Shown here piece by piece: positions 49,370 to 61,600 of a DNA stretch of 64,000 bases. Position 1 is the stretch's first letter; each line of letters opens with the position of its first letter. The position numbers were made by a program, and so were the translations under genes. The stretch is from Paramacrobiotus metropolitanus. Lineage: Eukaryota; Tardigrada; Eutardigrada; Parachela; Macrobiotidae. The stretch is from NCBI RefSeq assembly GCF_019649055.1, contig NW_026570232.1, positions 248,001 through 312,000 on the forward strand. Direction: 5' to 3'. Below the pieces are notes generated by a model that worked only from the letters and a program-made list of their open reading frames with translations, ran no database searches and had not been told where the DNA came from.

Positions 49370-51194
49370 ATGCTGCGCCATACACTGTGCTTCCTGTTGC
49401 TCGTGGGGATGTTCGCCGTGGACGGCGTATTTTCCAGGCAGTTGTCCGTTAATTCTCGCAACCAGGTGAACTACAAAGGTGACGATGATTTTGACTATCT
49501 GCTGTTCGTCCAGCGATGGCCAGCGTCGGTGTGCGTAGACGGACACGTAACGGGAAGTGAAAAATGCGCGTTTCCCTCTGGAATGTCGCCAACGGTAAGA
49601 GTTTCCCAGCGCTTTTGATTGCCAAGTGCACTATCGCTCGTCGCTAGGTATTTGCACACGTACGGTACTTATTTACTGAAACGTACATTTTGATATTATT
49701 TTGACTATTCACATGTTCACAAACCTTCTTGATACGTATCTGGTAATTATGGAGCGAACGATTAAGCCGTTGCCCAGTTTCCTTATCCTCCATAATACTG
49801 TAATTGTACGTATGTTATCAGAATCCTCATACGGTAGCGTACTTCGAAAACTAAAATTATGAAACAACAAATGGACGACTTTAAACCGAGTATCAAACAT
49901 TATTTTGTCCTTTATATTATTATTCATTTATTGTACATCCTATTAGTGTAATACTAGAGTAGCTCTATGCAAGCATAGTCGTTGTTGCATCTGGTGCGAA
50001 ATATCTGTACTCGTATTAACAGTTGACGTTAACAGTTAACGCAATGCGTTAATGCTTTCCATTTTCATCGGTTTCAAAAGATTTGTTTAGATTCTGACGT
50101 TTCCTTAAAACAGATTGGTAAAAATGGCATATATAAGATGTACTGAATTAATTATTAAGACATTTCCATTGTTGTGCAGCAGTCATGTTTAGCGAATTTA
50201 CCAGGGTTAAAATTATTATATCGCAAACATTTATCTGAGTATAAGCATGTGTATTGAATGTACATAATCAGTACAAAGCAAAATCAAGTCTTTTTCTAAT
50301 CGACATATCCATTGTTAATTTGTGACAAGGAGTATAAAGTTCTGATCGTGAGATACGAGCTGTATGCTTCTTCCTATCTTCAAATGCCATGCCAAATATT
50401 AAAACTGCAAAAATTTGATTTCAAAAATTTCTGGAAAATTGCACTTTTGTATGCTGGAAGTAATTACTGCATATGTTTTTCATATTAATAACGGCAGCGA
50501 ACAAACAATAAGATACAGCTGTAGTGTACTACGTTTAGAATAGCGTGCATATTTATATTGTATGTGTAATGTGTAAGTATATCTGTATTAGGACTGGATC
50601 CTGCACGGTTTATGGCCATCAAAGTACAACTCCACCGGCCCGGAAGACTGCAGTAAAACCCCCTTCAATCCCGATCCAGTCCAGCCGATCCTCCAGGACC
50701 TGGAGCAGTACTGGCCCAACCTGGAGACCAACACTCAACCGGACAGTTTCTGGGCGCACGAATGGACCAAGCACGGCACCTGCGCACAGAGCCTGCCGTC
50801 GTTAGCCGGCGAATTCAACTACTTCAACCGGCCCCTGCAGTTCCGCAAACAGTACAACCTCTACACCGCCCTGCAGGCGCAGAACATCGCTCCCAGCGCC
50901 AGCAAGACCTACTCGCACGATGAGGTAGTGACGGCGCTGCAGAAGGAATTCAACGAGCCCATCGGCGTGTACTGCACGTACAGCAAGGACACTAAGAAGC
51001 ATTACGTTGCCGAGATCAGGTTCTGCATGACCAAGGATCTGGCGTTGATGGCGTGCCCGGAAAGTGGGCATCATTTACGGGAGACGTCGTCGTGTCCCAA
51101 GGGGGAGAGTTTGTTTTATCCACCGCTTCCGTCAACCGGCCGACAGGTGCCCAGTCGAAGTGCGAGCCGGCGAAAAAATACCGGCAAACAGTGA
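49370..51194 (+). CDS. RNASET2: secreted/lysosomal ribonuclease T2
   Basis: Two exons (49370-49594, 50592-51194) join in phase to 275 residues. A signal peptide (MLRHTLCFLLLVGMFAVDGV) is followed by FDYLLFVQRWPASVC, typical of T2 enzymes. Catalytic motif CAS I reads HGLWPSKYNSTGPEDC and CAS II reads FWAHEWTKHGTCA, so both catalytic histidines and the Glu and Lys between them are present. Several Cys pairs for disulfides and NXS/T glycosylation sites are visible. T2 enzymes cleave RNA through a 2',3'-cyclic phosphate in lysosomes or outside the cell. The C-terminal 30 residues are basic (PSRSASRRKNTGKQ) and not a family feature I recognise. Exon 2 is strikingly GC-rich compared with its surroundings. 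An AATAAA at 51257-51262, 63 nt past the stop, is a good poly(A) signal candidate. Confidence 0.96.
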
Positions 51195-52030
51195 TACCGG
51201 TTAAAACGTTTTCATCGACACTTTCTGTGCTTATTGTTGCTCCTGTTGAAGTGATTAATAAAATTTACAAAGAAAACAGCATGCATTGACAATCTGACAC
51301 TTCCATAATGTACGCGTACAACTGATTGATTCGTAAGACAAGGTCAATTCTGCGGAAATACTCATTGTTTTCTGGTTACTGGATTACGCAGTATTCTGTA
51401 ACATTCTGTGACTCATCCGACTATTGTAACATAGATTATTATAATTTTATCGGTCCATATATGGCGGCAAGATATTTTCTTGCGATTGTAATCTAGAAGC
51501 AATATTAAATGTTTTATTAGTGCATGGCGTATTTTTTTGTCGGTTTTTTTATCAGCCTCGTATTGTGTGTTTCAACTAGATGACCGGAAATCAAACAGGT
51601 AATTAAACTACTAATTGCTCGTCTCCAGCCGGAGCGAATTAGATAAAAATTTTGTGCATGCTTAGCTGCACGTACAGCAGCAGCAGCAGCACGTACGTAC
51701 GTGCAGCACGTAGCTGACGCTGAAGCAACACATGAAGATAGCGACAACTACCGTATGTGTAATGTGTATTATGTATATCTATATAAATGGGAGACAGAGA
51801 TATGAAGTGGAATCGCAACGTCCAAGAACTTAAGTTTTCTCTCTACCGGCACATGCAAAAAATACCTTGGCCCCGCAACACAACTTATGATAGATAGGCT
51901 GCACGGCAGGTAAAGCAGGAGCGATCCTGAATCGAGGATCATCTGTACCGTAATCATCTTCCTGTGCTAATCCACTGACTGATCAAATGACCAAGCAAAG
52001 CGCACGCAAGTATACATACATATTATAAAC
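51195..52030. other. convergent spacer between RNase T2 and NALF
   Basis: Holds the RNase T2 poly(A) signal (51257-51262) and a CAG/ACGT-rich inverted repeat at 51665-51707. I see no gene here; minus-strand ORFs at 51517-51747 and 51769-51957 lack any recognisable domain. Confidence 0.5.
51665..51707. repeat. inverted repeat enclosing a CAG microsatellite
   Basis: GCTGCACGTAC (51665-51675) and its exact reverse complement GTACGTGCAGC (51697-51707) flank five CAG/AGC units and an ACGTACGTACGT run. It could form an 11-bp stem, and it is a likely slippage hotspot. It lies between two convergent 3' ends. Confidence 0.8.
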
Positions 52031-55000
52031 TTAAGCATCACAAAAGTTCCATCCTTTGGAAAATAAACTTGGAATACCGTACAGTATCACAGACATTGCA
52101 ACAGTGAACAAAATGCTTGAGAATGAGGAGCGACCGCATCCGGACGACTTTCGTCTGGACATATTGTAATACTCTGCTAACTGATCCATCAGAAGTTCAT
52201 GTTCATCACATAACGAAGCATCCGTTGCTTCCTTCGTCATGTTTGTTGTTTTTTCGTTAATCAGGTGGCAAGGTTGGTAACAGTGTGGTGGCTCCGCATA
52301 GGCTGAATATAATTCAGGAATATCCGGATCTACAGCAAACGATTAGAAATAAGAAATATACTCCTTCGTGTACCAATACGTCCTCCCTGCGATCACAAAA
52401 GTTTTGCAACAACCATAACTGGTTAAACAGCTGGCATACTCGCCATCCACAAGTTTACTGTTATCATTTGCGTAAATAAGCTTCGGGTACTAAAGAAATT
52501 TTTACACGCTAAGATGTTGGTAATTTACCTTACGTATACAATTCGTGTAATTACAGGAGCTAGAGCTACAACAAATTCGGTTTTACATCTTTTCTTGTGA
52601 TGAGCGGTACAATTTGTGCGACATATGTACATCGTTTCCGTATGGATGCGATGAACAACCATATATATTTAAAGGTGCATTTTTATATTTCTACCTTTAC
52701 AGAAAAATGCAGGTTCGCCGGCATAAATGATTTTGTCATCCGGTGTCAAGTATGGGCAACGTTGCTCCACATTAGTGCAAAAAGTAGTGCATGGCTGGAT
52801 TAAGTAGTCACCCATTCGAAAAGGGATCATCATCGCGCATAACCATTGCCGGTACGCAAGCTGCAACAAAAGTTGATATAATAAGTAATCAGATTATTCT
52901 CTGCGTGCTTGTCGCAGACTATCCAGCTACATTTATAAGCGGTATCAATAATTTGGTAAAAGATTTTGTTTACTTTTTTTGTGCATTTGTAATAATTCTG
53001 GAAAGGAACAACACACTTGCATTTCTTAAGTATCTGTAGTACGTAGATAGGCAGCGCGCCCGCATTGGCTCAGTACAAACATGGGTGCAGGTCACTTCAA
53101 GACCTGCAGCCTTCAAAACGAATCCAACCAAAATATAAGTATCCCCGCAAATCAATAATTCTTCATATAAATTTTTAGCACAGCGTAGGTAGAATTCATT
53201 GCATTAATACTGACTGTTATTACTGCGCTGTTGAAAGTTTACTTGCAACAGCTCCCTGAAATATATTATTGTGAACGTAGTATTTTCGCAGGCGGATAAA
53301 CTTGATTCCAGTCAACCCCACATAGCAATTAAGGAAAGAAACTCTATCTGCATGTACAAATGTCTTCAGGGGTTACGAAAAAAGACTGCATGGGTGTTTA
53401 GGTGCTAATTATTGGCACGGGTCAATCACTAATGGACTACACAGTCTCGAGTTACGAATTGTGTATGACGTTAAATGATGATGGACAAGCAGTGAATGCT
53501 TCATGAAACTTAAATTTTTACCCTTTATAACTGCTTGGGTAACGGGATTCATAATAAGCTTTATCGATGTCATAGATATAATTTATTTCTATTACAGCTA
53601 ATTTCCTGACGTATGATAACTACAGAGTACACCCGACCCAACTTCCGAACAGAAATTTTAATTAATCAAAATATATAATACGGTATAATTTTTACTCACA
53701 CCGTAGTAGCTTGTAATTTTATCCCAAAGATTTTGTACAGACAGGTAAAGTTGTAATGTACAAAGATCTACATCATCTAAAAACATTTCGGGCAAAATGT
53801 GATATAGAAAAACGGTTGATGGTAGTTGTTGCGCCATGCGGATCCGAAAATATTGTTTCATCAGTGAAACTGCGCGCTAATCAATGCTTACTAACTTCCG
53901 AAGTTGCACTCGTTTCATGCATGCAAAATCATACCAAAAATGTAAAATGTAAGTAGTTAGAATTGCGTTTTTCTACAATGGTTGATTGCTGCTTTAACTC
54001 AGATGTGAATTGTATACCCGCAAGCAGATTATTTCGATACCATAATGACCGTAAACTAGCTGCAGATGTTACCGGAAGTCCGAGCAGTTCCATGCATATT
54101 ATACAGTATTTCCTTGCGCGCTCGGGTTCATTGGGTTCGTTTCTCGAGTTATCAGGGCTAATGGAATGATCAGATTTCTTGGTGATCCAGAACGGAAAAC
54201 ACATGAAGCACTAACGAAATACATGCTAATCGCGCTGCGAATGGCAGTGCGTTTACTAATTGCATGGACTGCGTCACCACCGCCTTCTTACAACTGCCTT
54301 TTTCTTCCGCGCCTTCTTCTAACAACTCATTTAATTGTTTCCATTTTTACGAATATAAGTATCTGCATGCATGTAAGTAATATTTTCAATACCTTTGCAC
54401 TCAACTTTTTATAATAATTCAAAATTTTTGTGAGTCTTGACTAAAAACGTTGGGGTCGATGATGTAAAGCCGCATTGATCTGCAAATGCCCGGCTTTTCC
54501 TTTAATTACTTGAAAAATTTTGTCAGAATGCGCTAAAACTAACAGCGATGGCGCATATGGGTTAAGCCCTGTGAAGCTACTCTGTATCCCGATACAGAAA
54601 GTGCTGACTGTGATATCCAGTTGTTCGGGCTGGCGGTGTCACGCTAGCCCATTATCGAAACTAGTCCAGTAATCATGCCATGTACTCATGTAATTTCGGG
54701 TATTATGCATATATGGACAGCAGTGCGCTGTACTGGATGCATCCGTCCAACCCGGATGTGCCCGCTAGGGAATTCCTCGATATGGCTGATTTCTGGAGTG
54801 TGAAATATTGAGTATGACTTAACAAATTACACATTTTCCCTGTTAATTGGATGTCTATAGCTGACTCAGTAATTGCTTAAAGCCGGTAGATCCGCGGATA
54901 CAAGTCGACATGCACAAATCCGGTAACATATACGTATCAAACCGGGAGAAATAAGCCACTCCGTCTTCACGCATTTCCGGGATGTCGTGTACAATGCCTG

Positions 55001-56505
55001 CATTATTCACCGAGTAATACTGACGTGAACCCGGACTACACGCAACGTGAATGTCATGCGTTCTGGGCTTCAATAAGACTGATTCGGCCCGTCCGTTCAA
55101 CACATTTCCAGCACATATATGGGCAGGCAGGGAACAAATCTTCCCCCTTGGAAGCCAAACAAAATATATCCAGCCGGATATTTCACAACGTTACTGTTTA
55201 CGGCAAACATGGGGCTGCTTCGATTTTTCGACAAGCCGACTAGTGTGTGCATGGTGTATAAGTCTTATCAGCAACACGCGGCTGCTGCAGTCCAACAGCT
55301 GAGTTACTTCCCTTTTGTTTGCCCTGTTTTCAAGTGTGCACAAAACCCTATATCAACTGTCAGTAAAGTCAACACGACAAGTATAAATCACATATTTTTC
55401 TCCCTTTTCCAACCGACGGCTGCGCGCCGCAATTGTGAAAAAAGTAATCAATAAAAGGTCATCGCTTGAATCACGATCTGTCCGTTTGCGCTGGCTAAAC
55501 ATTCATCATATGCTGATATTATATTCCGCATATGAAAAGTGCTGCCTTAATTTTGCAAACGCCAGGATGACGCAATCGCTGCGTTACAAGATAAGGACAC
55601 CACTGAGTGAATCGGCTGATAGTTATATTAGACAGTATCCGTCCGCTATTCGACCTTTGTTTTACTTTATCTTTTTTGACTTTGGAATCTCATACAAAAA
55701 ACATGATGTGCGAACTGTGTACATGGACTTCGTAAGCATAAGCTGTAGAAACTAATATTATTAGAATGATTGCGATACGATTTTATAATTCATTAAACAC
55801 AGATAGTTAAATAAGGAAAATAATAAAATACATAACGATCACCAAATAATTTACCTGGCAGTGGCTGCAATTCCATTTCACAGAAAACGGCGTCTCGCAG
55901 TCGAAACGCGCCAGAATATCTTTGACAAAGTGGCAATAAACGAACTTGGCATACTGATCAATGTTATAGACATTCTCTACGCACTTCCGGCAGTTTGCTC
56001 GGTCTTCCTTGAAGAGACAATCATCGTAATTGCCGAATATGCGCTCCACGGAGTAGTCAGCGCAGAACGGCAGTCGCCAGCGCCGGTAGTTAGCCCGCGA
56101 TCGGCGTCCGGGTGTTACATCACACATAAATAAAAAATCCTCCAGAATACTGGCATTGGTCGGCACGCATTCCTGCAGTGGATCGTCTAGCGCGGAATGA
56201 ATGCGCTGCGGATAGGAACAAAATGACCGGTCCAGCCACGGTGTATGGAAGAAACCGCTGACATTCTGCTGGGCATCATCAAACAGGCTCCCGCACATGG
56301 CGGGGTAATTCACATTATCATCCGGTGGTAGCGATATTGTGGAGCTGGAGATTTTTCCATTGTCGCCGCGTGAAGATGCCGGCAGCCAGCAACACACCGT
56401 CATCACCACCATCAGGATGGCGTAATGCGGCAAATTACATGTCCGTTGCCAGTTTGTGCCGGCATCGGCGTACCGGTCCCAGATGAGTCGTTTACGGAGG
56501 ATCAT
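52031..56505 (-). CDS. NALF (FAM155/NLF-1)-type auxiliary factor of the NALCN sodium-leak channel
   Basis: Three minus-strand coding exons (56505-55855, 52860-52695, 52302-52031) join in phase to 362 residues. Exon 1 has an N-terminal hydrophobic segment (HYAILMVVMTVCCWLPAS) and a Cys-rich domain (PFCADYSVERIF, DRANCRKCVENVYNIDQYAK). Exon 2 carries the family signature: AYRQWLCAMM, then CTTFCTNVEQRCPYLTPDD and KIIYAGEPAFFCKA (vertebrate: YKAWLCSEYF, CLEVQTRCPFILPDND, LIYGGLPGFIC). Exon 3 continues YAEPPHCYQPC and ends with a second hydrophobic segment (FSSILFTVAMSVILYGIPSL). Known role: ER-resident or membrane partner needed for folding and surface delivery of the NALCN/UNC80/UNC79 channel, which sets resting membrane potential; C. 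elegans NLF-1 and vertebrate FAM155A/B belong here. Intron 1 is about 3 kb. The start is the first ATG of the long exon. I cannot say which vertebrate paralogue is closer. Confidence 0.88.
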
Positions 56506-58645
56506 TTGGTATTTAGGACGTTATTCGACAAGTACAGCGCATCATACACTCATCAAGTCATTAACCGGTGCCCAGATATATTGTGTGTCCAGGATTACGT
56601 TGCAGCCGGTCGCGTAAACACATCGTATTACGCGAAACAATGATTATATGGCACTTGTCAGGGTTGACAGTGTTGCGTCACATATGTTTGCATTATACTG
56701 CCTGTGCAAGACACGAAACACATATAAATAATTGGGCTGTAAAAGTGTCAAAAATTTTTGAAAGACTGAATAAATGCGGCTGTATGGTTAAGCAGATTGT
56801 GGGATAATTAAGGGTAAAGTCGGAAGTGCGGTAGCGTATATATACCGCAATATTTCTATATAATATAATATGTATGCCGCGGTTGGCATTTGCTGCCGGT
56901 CGTCAAGGGATTGTCCGACATATACCAACGCATAAGTAATCAAAAATAAATACACACGACAAGGCACAAATGCCGCACATGTATCCAATGCCGGGATGTT
57001 GGCGTTGTGGGCAAAACAACAGCATGATGCAAGAAGCAATGAAAGAGCAATTGTACTGGCAGCTCCAGCGGCAGGAAGTTTGATGAGAACGACACTTAAG
57101 CACGCGCGCCGGCTCACAGAACGACTTTATAGACAATGTTCAGACGACTTTCTTTTGCAACGCTCCACACAACAGTACGAGTTGTACACCGCACACGCAG
57201 GGTAATTATGCAAAACTCGCAACTTGGAAATCCAGCGGCGCGTTACTGGGGAGATGGCGAAAAAGTGGGTGGCGCAAGGAGCGCTAAGATGGCAAGCCGG
57301 GGATTATGGCATTGTGGAAGGAAAAACGAATTAAACCGCCACACAGCTGTACAGTGTACACGGCGAGCGGGAGACTGGACTGTTGATGCGGAAACTGTGC
57401 TGTGTGTGTGCACTGTGCAGTGTATTGTATGCAGTGGCGCTATTATTGGTGTGAGTGTGTGCGCTGTGCTGATCACAAACAGTGATCCCGTTCAAGTTCA
57501 GTACCGGCATTCGCGGGGAGTTAGTATCGCCACTTCACCGGATGTGCTACAACCTTGCTTTCCGGCTGGGCTCTGTGCGACTGCGCTCCCGTTAGCGGCT
57601 TAATCAGTAATTTACCCGCTTTCCACTGTACTCCCGCAGATATATTGCCGGCGCTTATATTGGATGTCGGCAAGATAATTAACACTTTCCACCATCAGCG
57701 GTACACATTCGGTCAGGGCGATGGAAGTATTCACGGGGAACAGCTGCCGGGAAATATCGCTGAAATAGGCGATGTTTCAACCTTAGCCGTAATCGGTTAT
57801 ACAAACTAAAAACAAACTTTGATGCATTATTATTGCGAAGGGCACGTTTAAGTATATTCAAGAATGTTTGCGCTTAGCTCAGTTCAGGCCAACACATACG
57901 AGAGCAGGGCAACATATTATGTCGAATTTTTTTCGTCAACATGAAGTTCCGCGAAAATATCCAAATGTTATCGATAATTCTTTAATACCGGGATACTTTC
58001 AAAGTAAGTCTTATACTGGCTACCATTATAAATTATATTGTTTCAACAAGGACGGCGACTTATTAGTTATTGGCAATTCAGGAACAGTTAGTGCACACTT
58101 GGTCCATTTTTTTAATTACTGACCATGAGTACGATGCCGTGCAATCGCATCCTACAAACTTTTCACAGACAGTTAATATTAGAATCATGAAGAGGTTTTG
58201 GTTAGTAATTCATTTCCGTGTATCATTGTGCACCGGCACTGGTGGTATGAAAAAACTGGTGAAATCATGCGAGCATAAAATCAAAGCGTGAACAATAGGG
58301 TTAATTTCAAATTCTTTGGTACCAAAAAACTTTTGTATTCAATTTTCACTTTCTTCCGACTGTGCTGTGTAACCTAAATATGCAGCTAAATGGAAAAGAG
58401 CAATCAAACTAGACTGCTGCTGAATTATTGAAAAGTCTCTTTAATAATTTTTATGATAATCTGACAGCGATTTATGTCAGTTAGAGATGCGTCCAAAATA
58501 ACCCGTCAATATCTGGCCACAACCTTAGAATATACTCCGTTAGTCCGTATTATAGCAAAAAAGTGCGCAACACTGTACACAACAGCAGATGATGAAAATA
58601 TAAGGAATCAACATAAAAAATCATGGAGGAAATTTACTTCCGGTG
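56506..58645. other. 2.1 kb spacer upstream of NALF and downstream of IFT88
   Basis: Both flanking genes read leftward, so this holds the NALF promoter and leader and the IFT88 3' UTR. The part 57.0-57.6 kb is rich in GC and in CA/GT-type dinucleotides (for example TGTGCTGTGTGTGTGCACTG near 57400). ORFs at 57136-57603 and 57555-57809 (+) have no domain and no splice support. Confidence 0.5.
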
Positions 58646-61600
58646 CTATCGTTTGAGTCCAGGGAGAATGTCGTCTACGTTTAAGTCGGTCTCGTCAGTG
58701 GCTACCGGTGGCCCGGCTCGAGACGGCAGTCGCTTGGCCGTTCCTGGTCGGACGTCTACAAGCACTTTTGCACTCATATTTCATATTACTTGGTGTTCAC
58801 TACAGGTTGAACATGGTAAAATAGAGATATTTTTCATTAGCAACCATCAACATTTACTTAATTGCGCCACTTACTGAACTGCTCAAGATCGTCGGCATCC
58901 AACGCGAGACCAGCTGTGACACTGCCGACACGCCCCAGTGAGATGGCACTGCCGGCGGGAGTGGCTGCTGGTGACTGCGGCAGTGGCGATTTACGAGCTG
59001 TGGACAGACGCTCGGAGATGATGCCGACAGTGTCTGTCAACGCCGCGCCTCTCATCGCGGTCTGCGCGCGACTGGAGGACGCCACTTCCGCGGGACGCGT
59101 TCGCCGCAAGAGATCCAACTCCTTCTGATATTTCTGAATTTCACTGGACGGCGCGTGCGTCTCCTGACAAATCCTGATCAAAATCTTTAGGCCTGCATGG
59201 AAACGAAATGACACGCTTATGCAAGAAAGTATACTTTTTTCGCGTTTACCAGTGACGGTTATTTCGTAAAAAGCATATAAAACTAAGTTTATTGGTACAG
59301 TAATAAATCGCACATACAATCCATATCGTCGGCAAATGCTTCATGTATTTCCACATATTTGTTGTAAGCATCCGTAAGGTGACCGGCACGCCGCATAGCA
59401 CCGGCAACCAATAGTGACCACTTCGGAACACTGGAGCTGCGCATTCAGGAAAACAGATTTGATTTCATAATACAACAAACAAACAAACTTATTTCATAAT
59501 ACATGAACAGCGCACTTTAATATTCTGTATACACGCAATATTGATCATTACTGTTACATGAAATTACCAAGTATAAAAAATACAAATATATCTCTAATCA
59601 AGTATATCGATGTATCCTTACTCTAATTTTTCAGCTAGTTCAAAAAATTTAATGGCCTTCTCCGGAAACTGACTGGCTACAAAAAAGCGTCCAAGCCAGT
59701 TAAGGACACTGAAGTTAGCCGGGTAGATGCGGTACGACTGCAGCGAAAAACATCCATTAATTGTGTAAACGTTTACATAAACTAAGCTACATAACACACT
59801 GGCGGAAATGGCTGAATGGAGACAATACCTCGTTATAGTACCACAAGGCCGCGCCCTTATCCCCGAGTTTATCGGCCAGAGCGCCCAAATGCTCCAGCAC
59901 AAAGGGCTCGTGTGGATGCAGCGTGAAGACCTGCTGCAACCAGTTGAAAGCCTCCACAGGTTCATCCAGTAATTCGTACCTAATGAAGCCATAATAACAC
60001 CGGCGACTATAATATTGATTATATTGGCACACAGTGAATGATATAATGCGTATTGATCGGACACACACGCACTGCTGAGAGATCTGGTACAGCACAGTGG
60101 GACGCTGTCGATGGGCTGCGTTCAGTTTCAAAAAAACCGCCAGCGCGTCCTGATGACTTCCGAGGGCGCTGAGAGTGAGTCCTGTAAAGAAAAGCGAATG
60201 CATAATTTTTTCGTAATGGGAAATTGTGATTATGTCATGCAGTACCGGCATAATACGACGCCCAGAAATCCGATGAAGTTAAGACTAAAGCTTCTTGAAA
60301 GTACTGCAGTGCGGCCGTAAAATCTCCGTTGGCATATTCCATACAGCCCATATTAGTGCATGCTAGGGAATAGACACAATATTTCGGATTAGACATGGCT
60401 GAAGCTAAATGTACAATGTACGGTGTAAGTTTGGTCACTGATTAAATTTGTAAATTTAATGTTCAGCACCTATTTTGATGTCCCAGTAGTTCGTTCATAC
60501 ATGCGACAACTTTCACATAAACTGAACTTAATCGACAAACTTGTAAAACACATGGCACATAGTATGAGTAAGTAAAGAACAGATCCTGAGAAATCTGTTC
60601 ATATTTGCAGCCATCTAGATATTTATTAGTAACCTTAATAAACCAACCTTTGACATTGAATTTATCTGCTTGATACGCTTTTAGCGCATATTCATTCGCT
60701 TGTTTCATATCGTCCAGCTGTAGAAAAAACAGCGAAATAAATTAATGCCTACATAAATTACAAAGAAGCCATTTACAACATTCACGTTTGTATGGAGTGA
60801 CGTACGTTAAAATGGAGAAACGTCAGCACAGTGCACGACTGCGACAACAGGCGGTTGTCTTCGAAATTGTTATTCTGGGACGTCAGAATTTCAATCGTCT
60901 AAACATGCATAATGAGGCAATTAGAAGATACTGTATTCGTTCATAATAAAGCAACAAAGCCAAAACAGCCGGCGTACCTTATTGAACTGATTCTGCTTCA
61001 TGTATGTCCAAGCTTTGGCCATCTCCAGTGCAACGATTAAATCGGGCCACGCTGAAGATTTAACTTGAGAAATGCACCTGGATAATATTTATAAGCCACC
61101 ATTAAACCCTTATCAAATTACCAGGGTACACCGTAATATACTATACCATTCGTATCCTGCAACAACATCTTCGTCCAGATTAGCCACTAACTGCGCCGCG
61201 GTTCGTATGTATTTTTCACACTGTGCTTTGCTGTAATATCCAGAAGGCATTTCAGTTCAATAAATAATAAATTTCAGTTAATTAAACTGCAATCAGAAGG
61301 CGTGCTTACTATGTGTTTTCCCACACTCGCAACGAATCATTCTCGATGATTTCACGATACTCGTCGGGAATACTTGTCGGAGTCCGATCGAGTTCTTTGG
61401 GCCGAATTTCGACCAAACGTACAAAGGCGTTTTCAATTTTCTTCGCTTCGGCCTTGGTGGCCACTAGGCAGACCAGGCTGTTGAACGCTGCTTTCGGGCT
61501 GTCGGCATCTTGGAGGATCATTTGACAGTATTTGTACGCGGTGTCCCAACGGTTCATCAAGGCGTAACAAGAAGCGGCCTGGTGCAACATCTCGATTCTG

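Noticed and set aside
54855-55103. 82-codon minus-strand ORF within NALF intron 1 as an extra exon
   Set aside because: Exons 1 and 2 already join in phase across the conserved domain; no homology and no need for the insert.
57136-57603. 155-codon plus-strand ORF upstream of NALF
   Set aside because: The region is relatively GC-rich and so open by chance in several frames; composition is Cys/Val-rich without domain logic, and there are no supporting splice sites.
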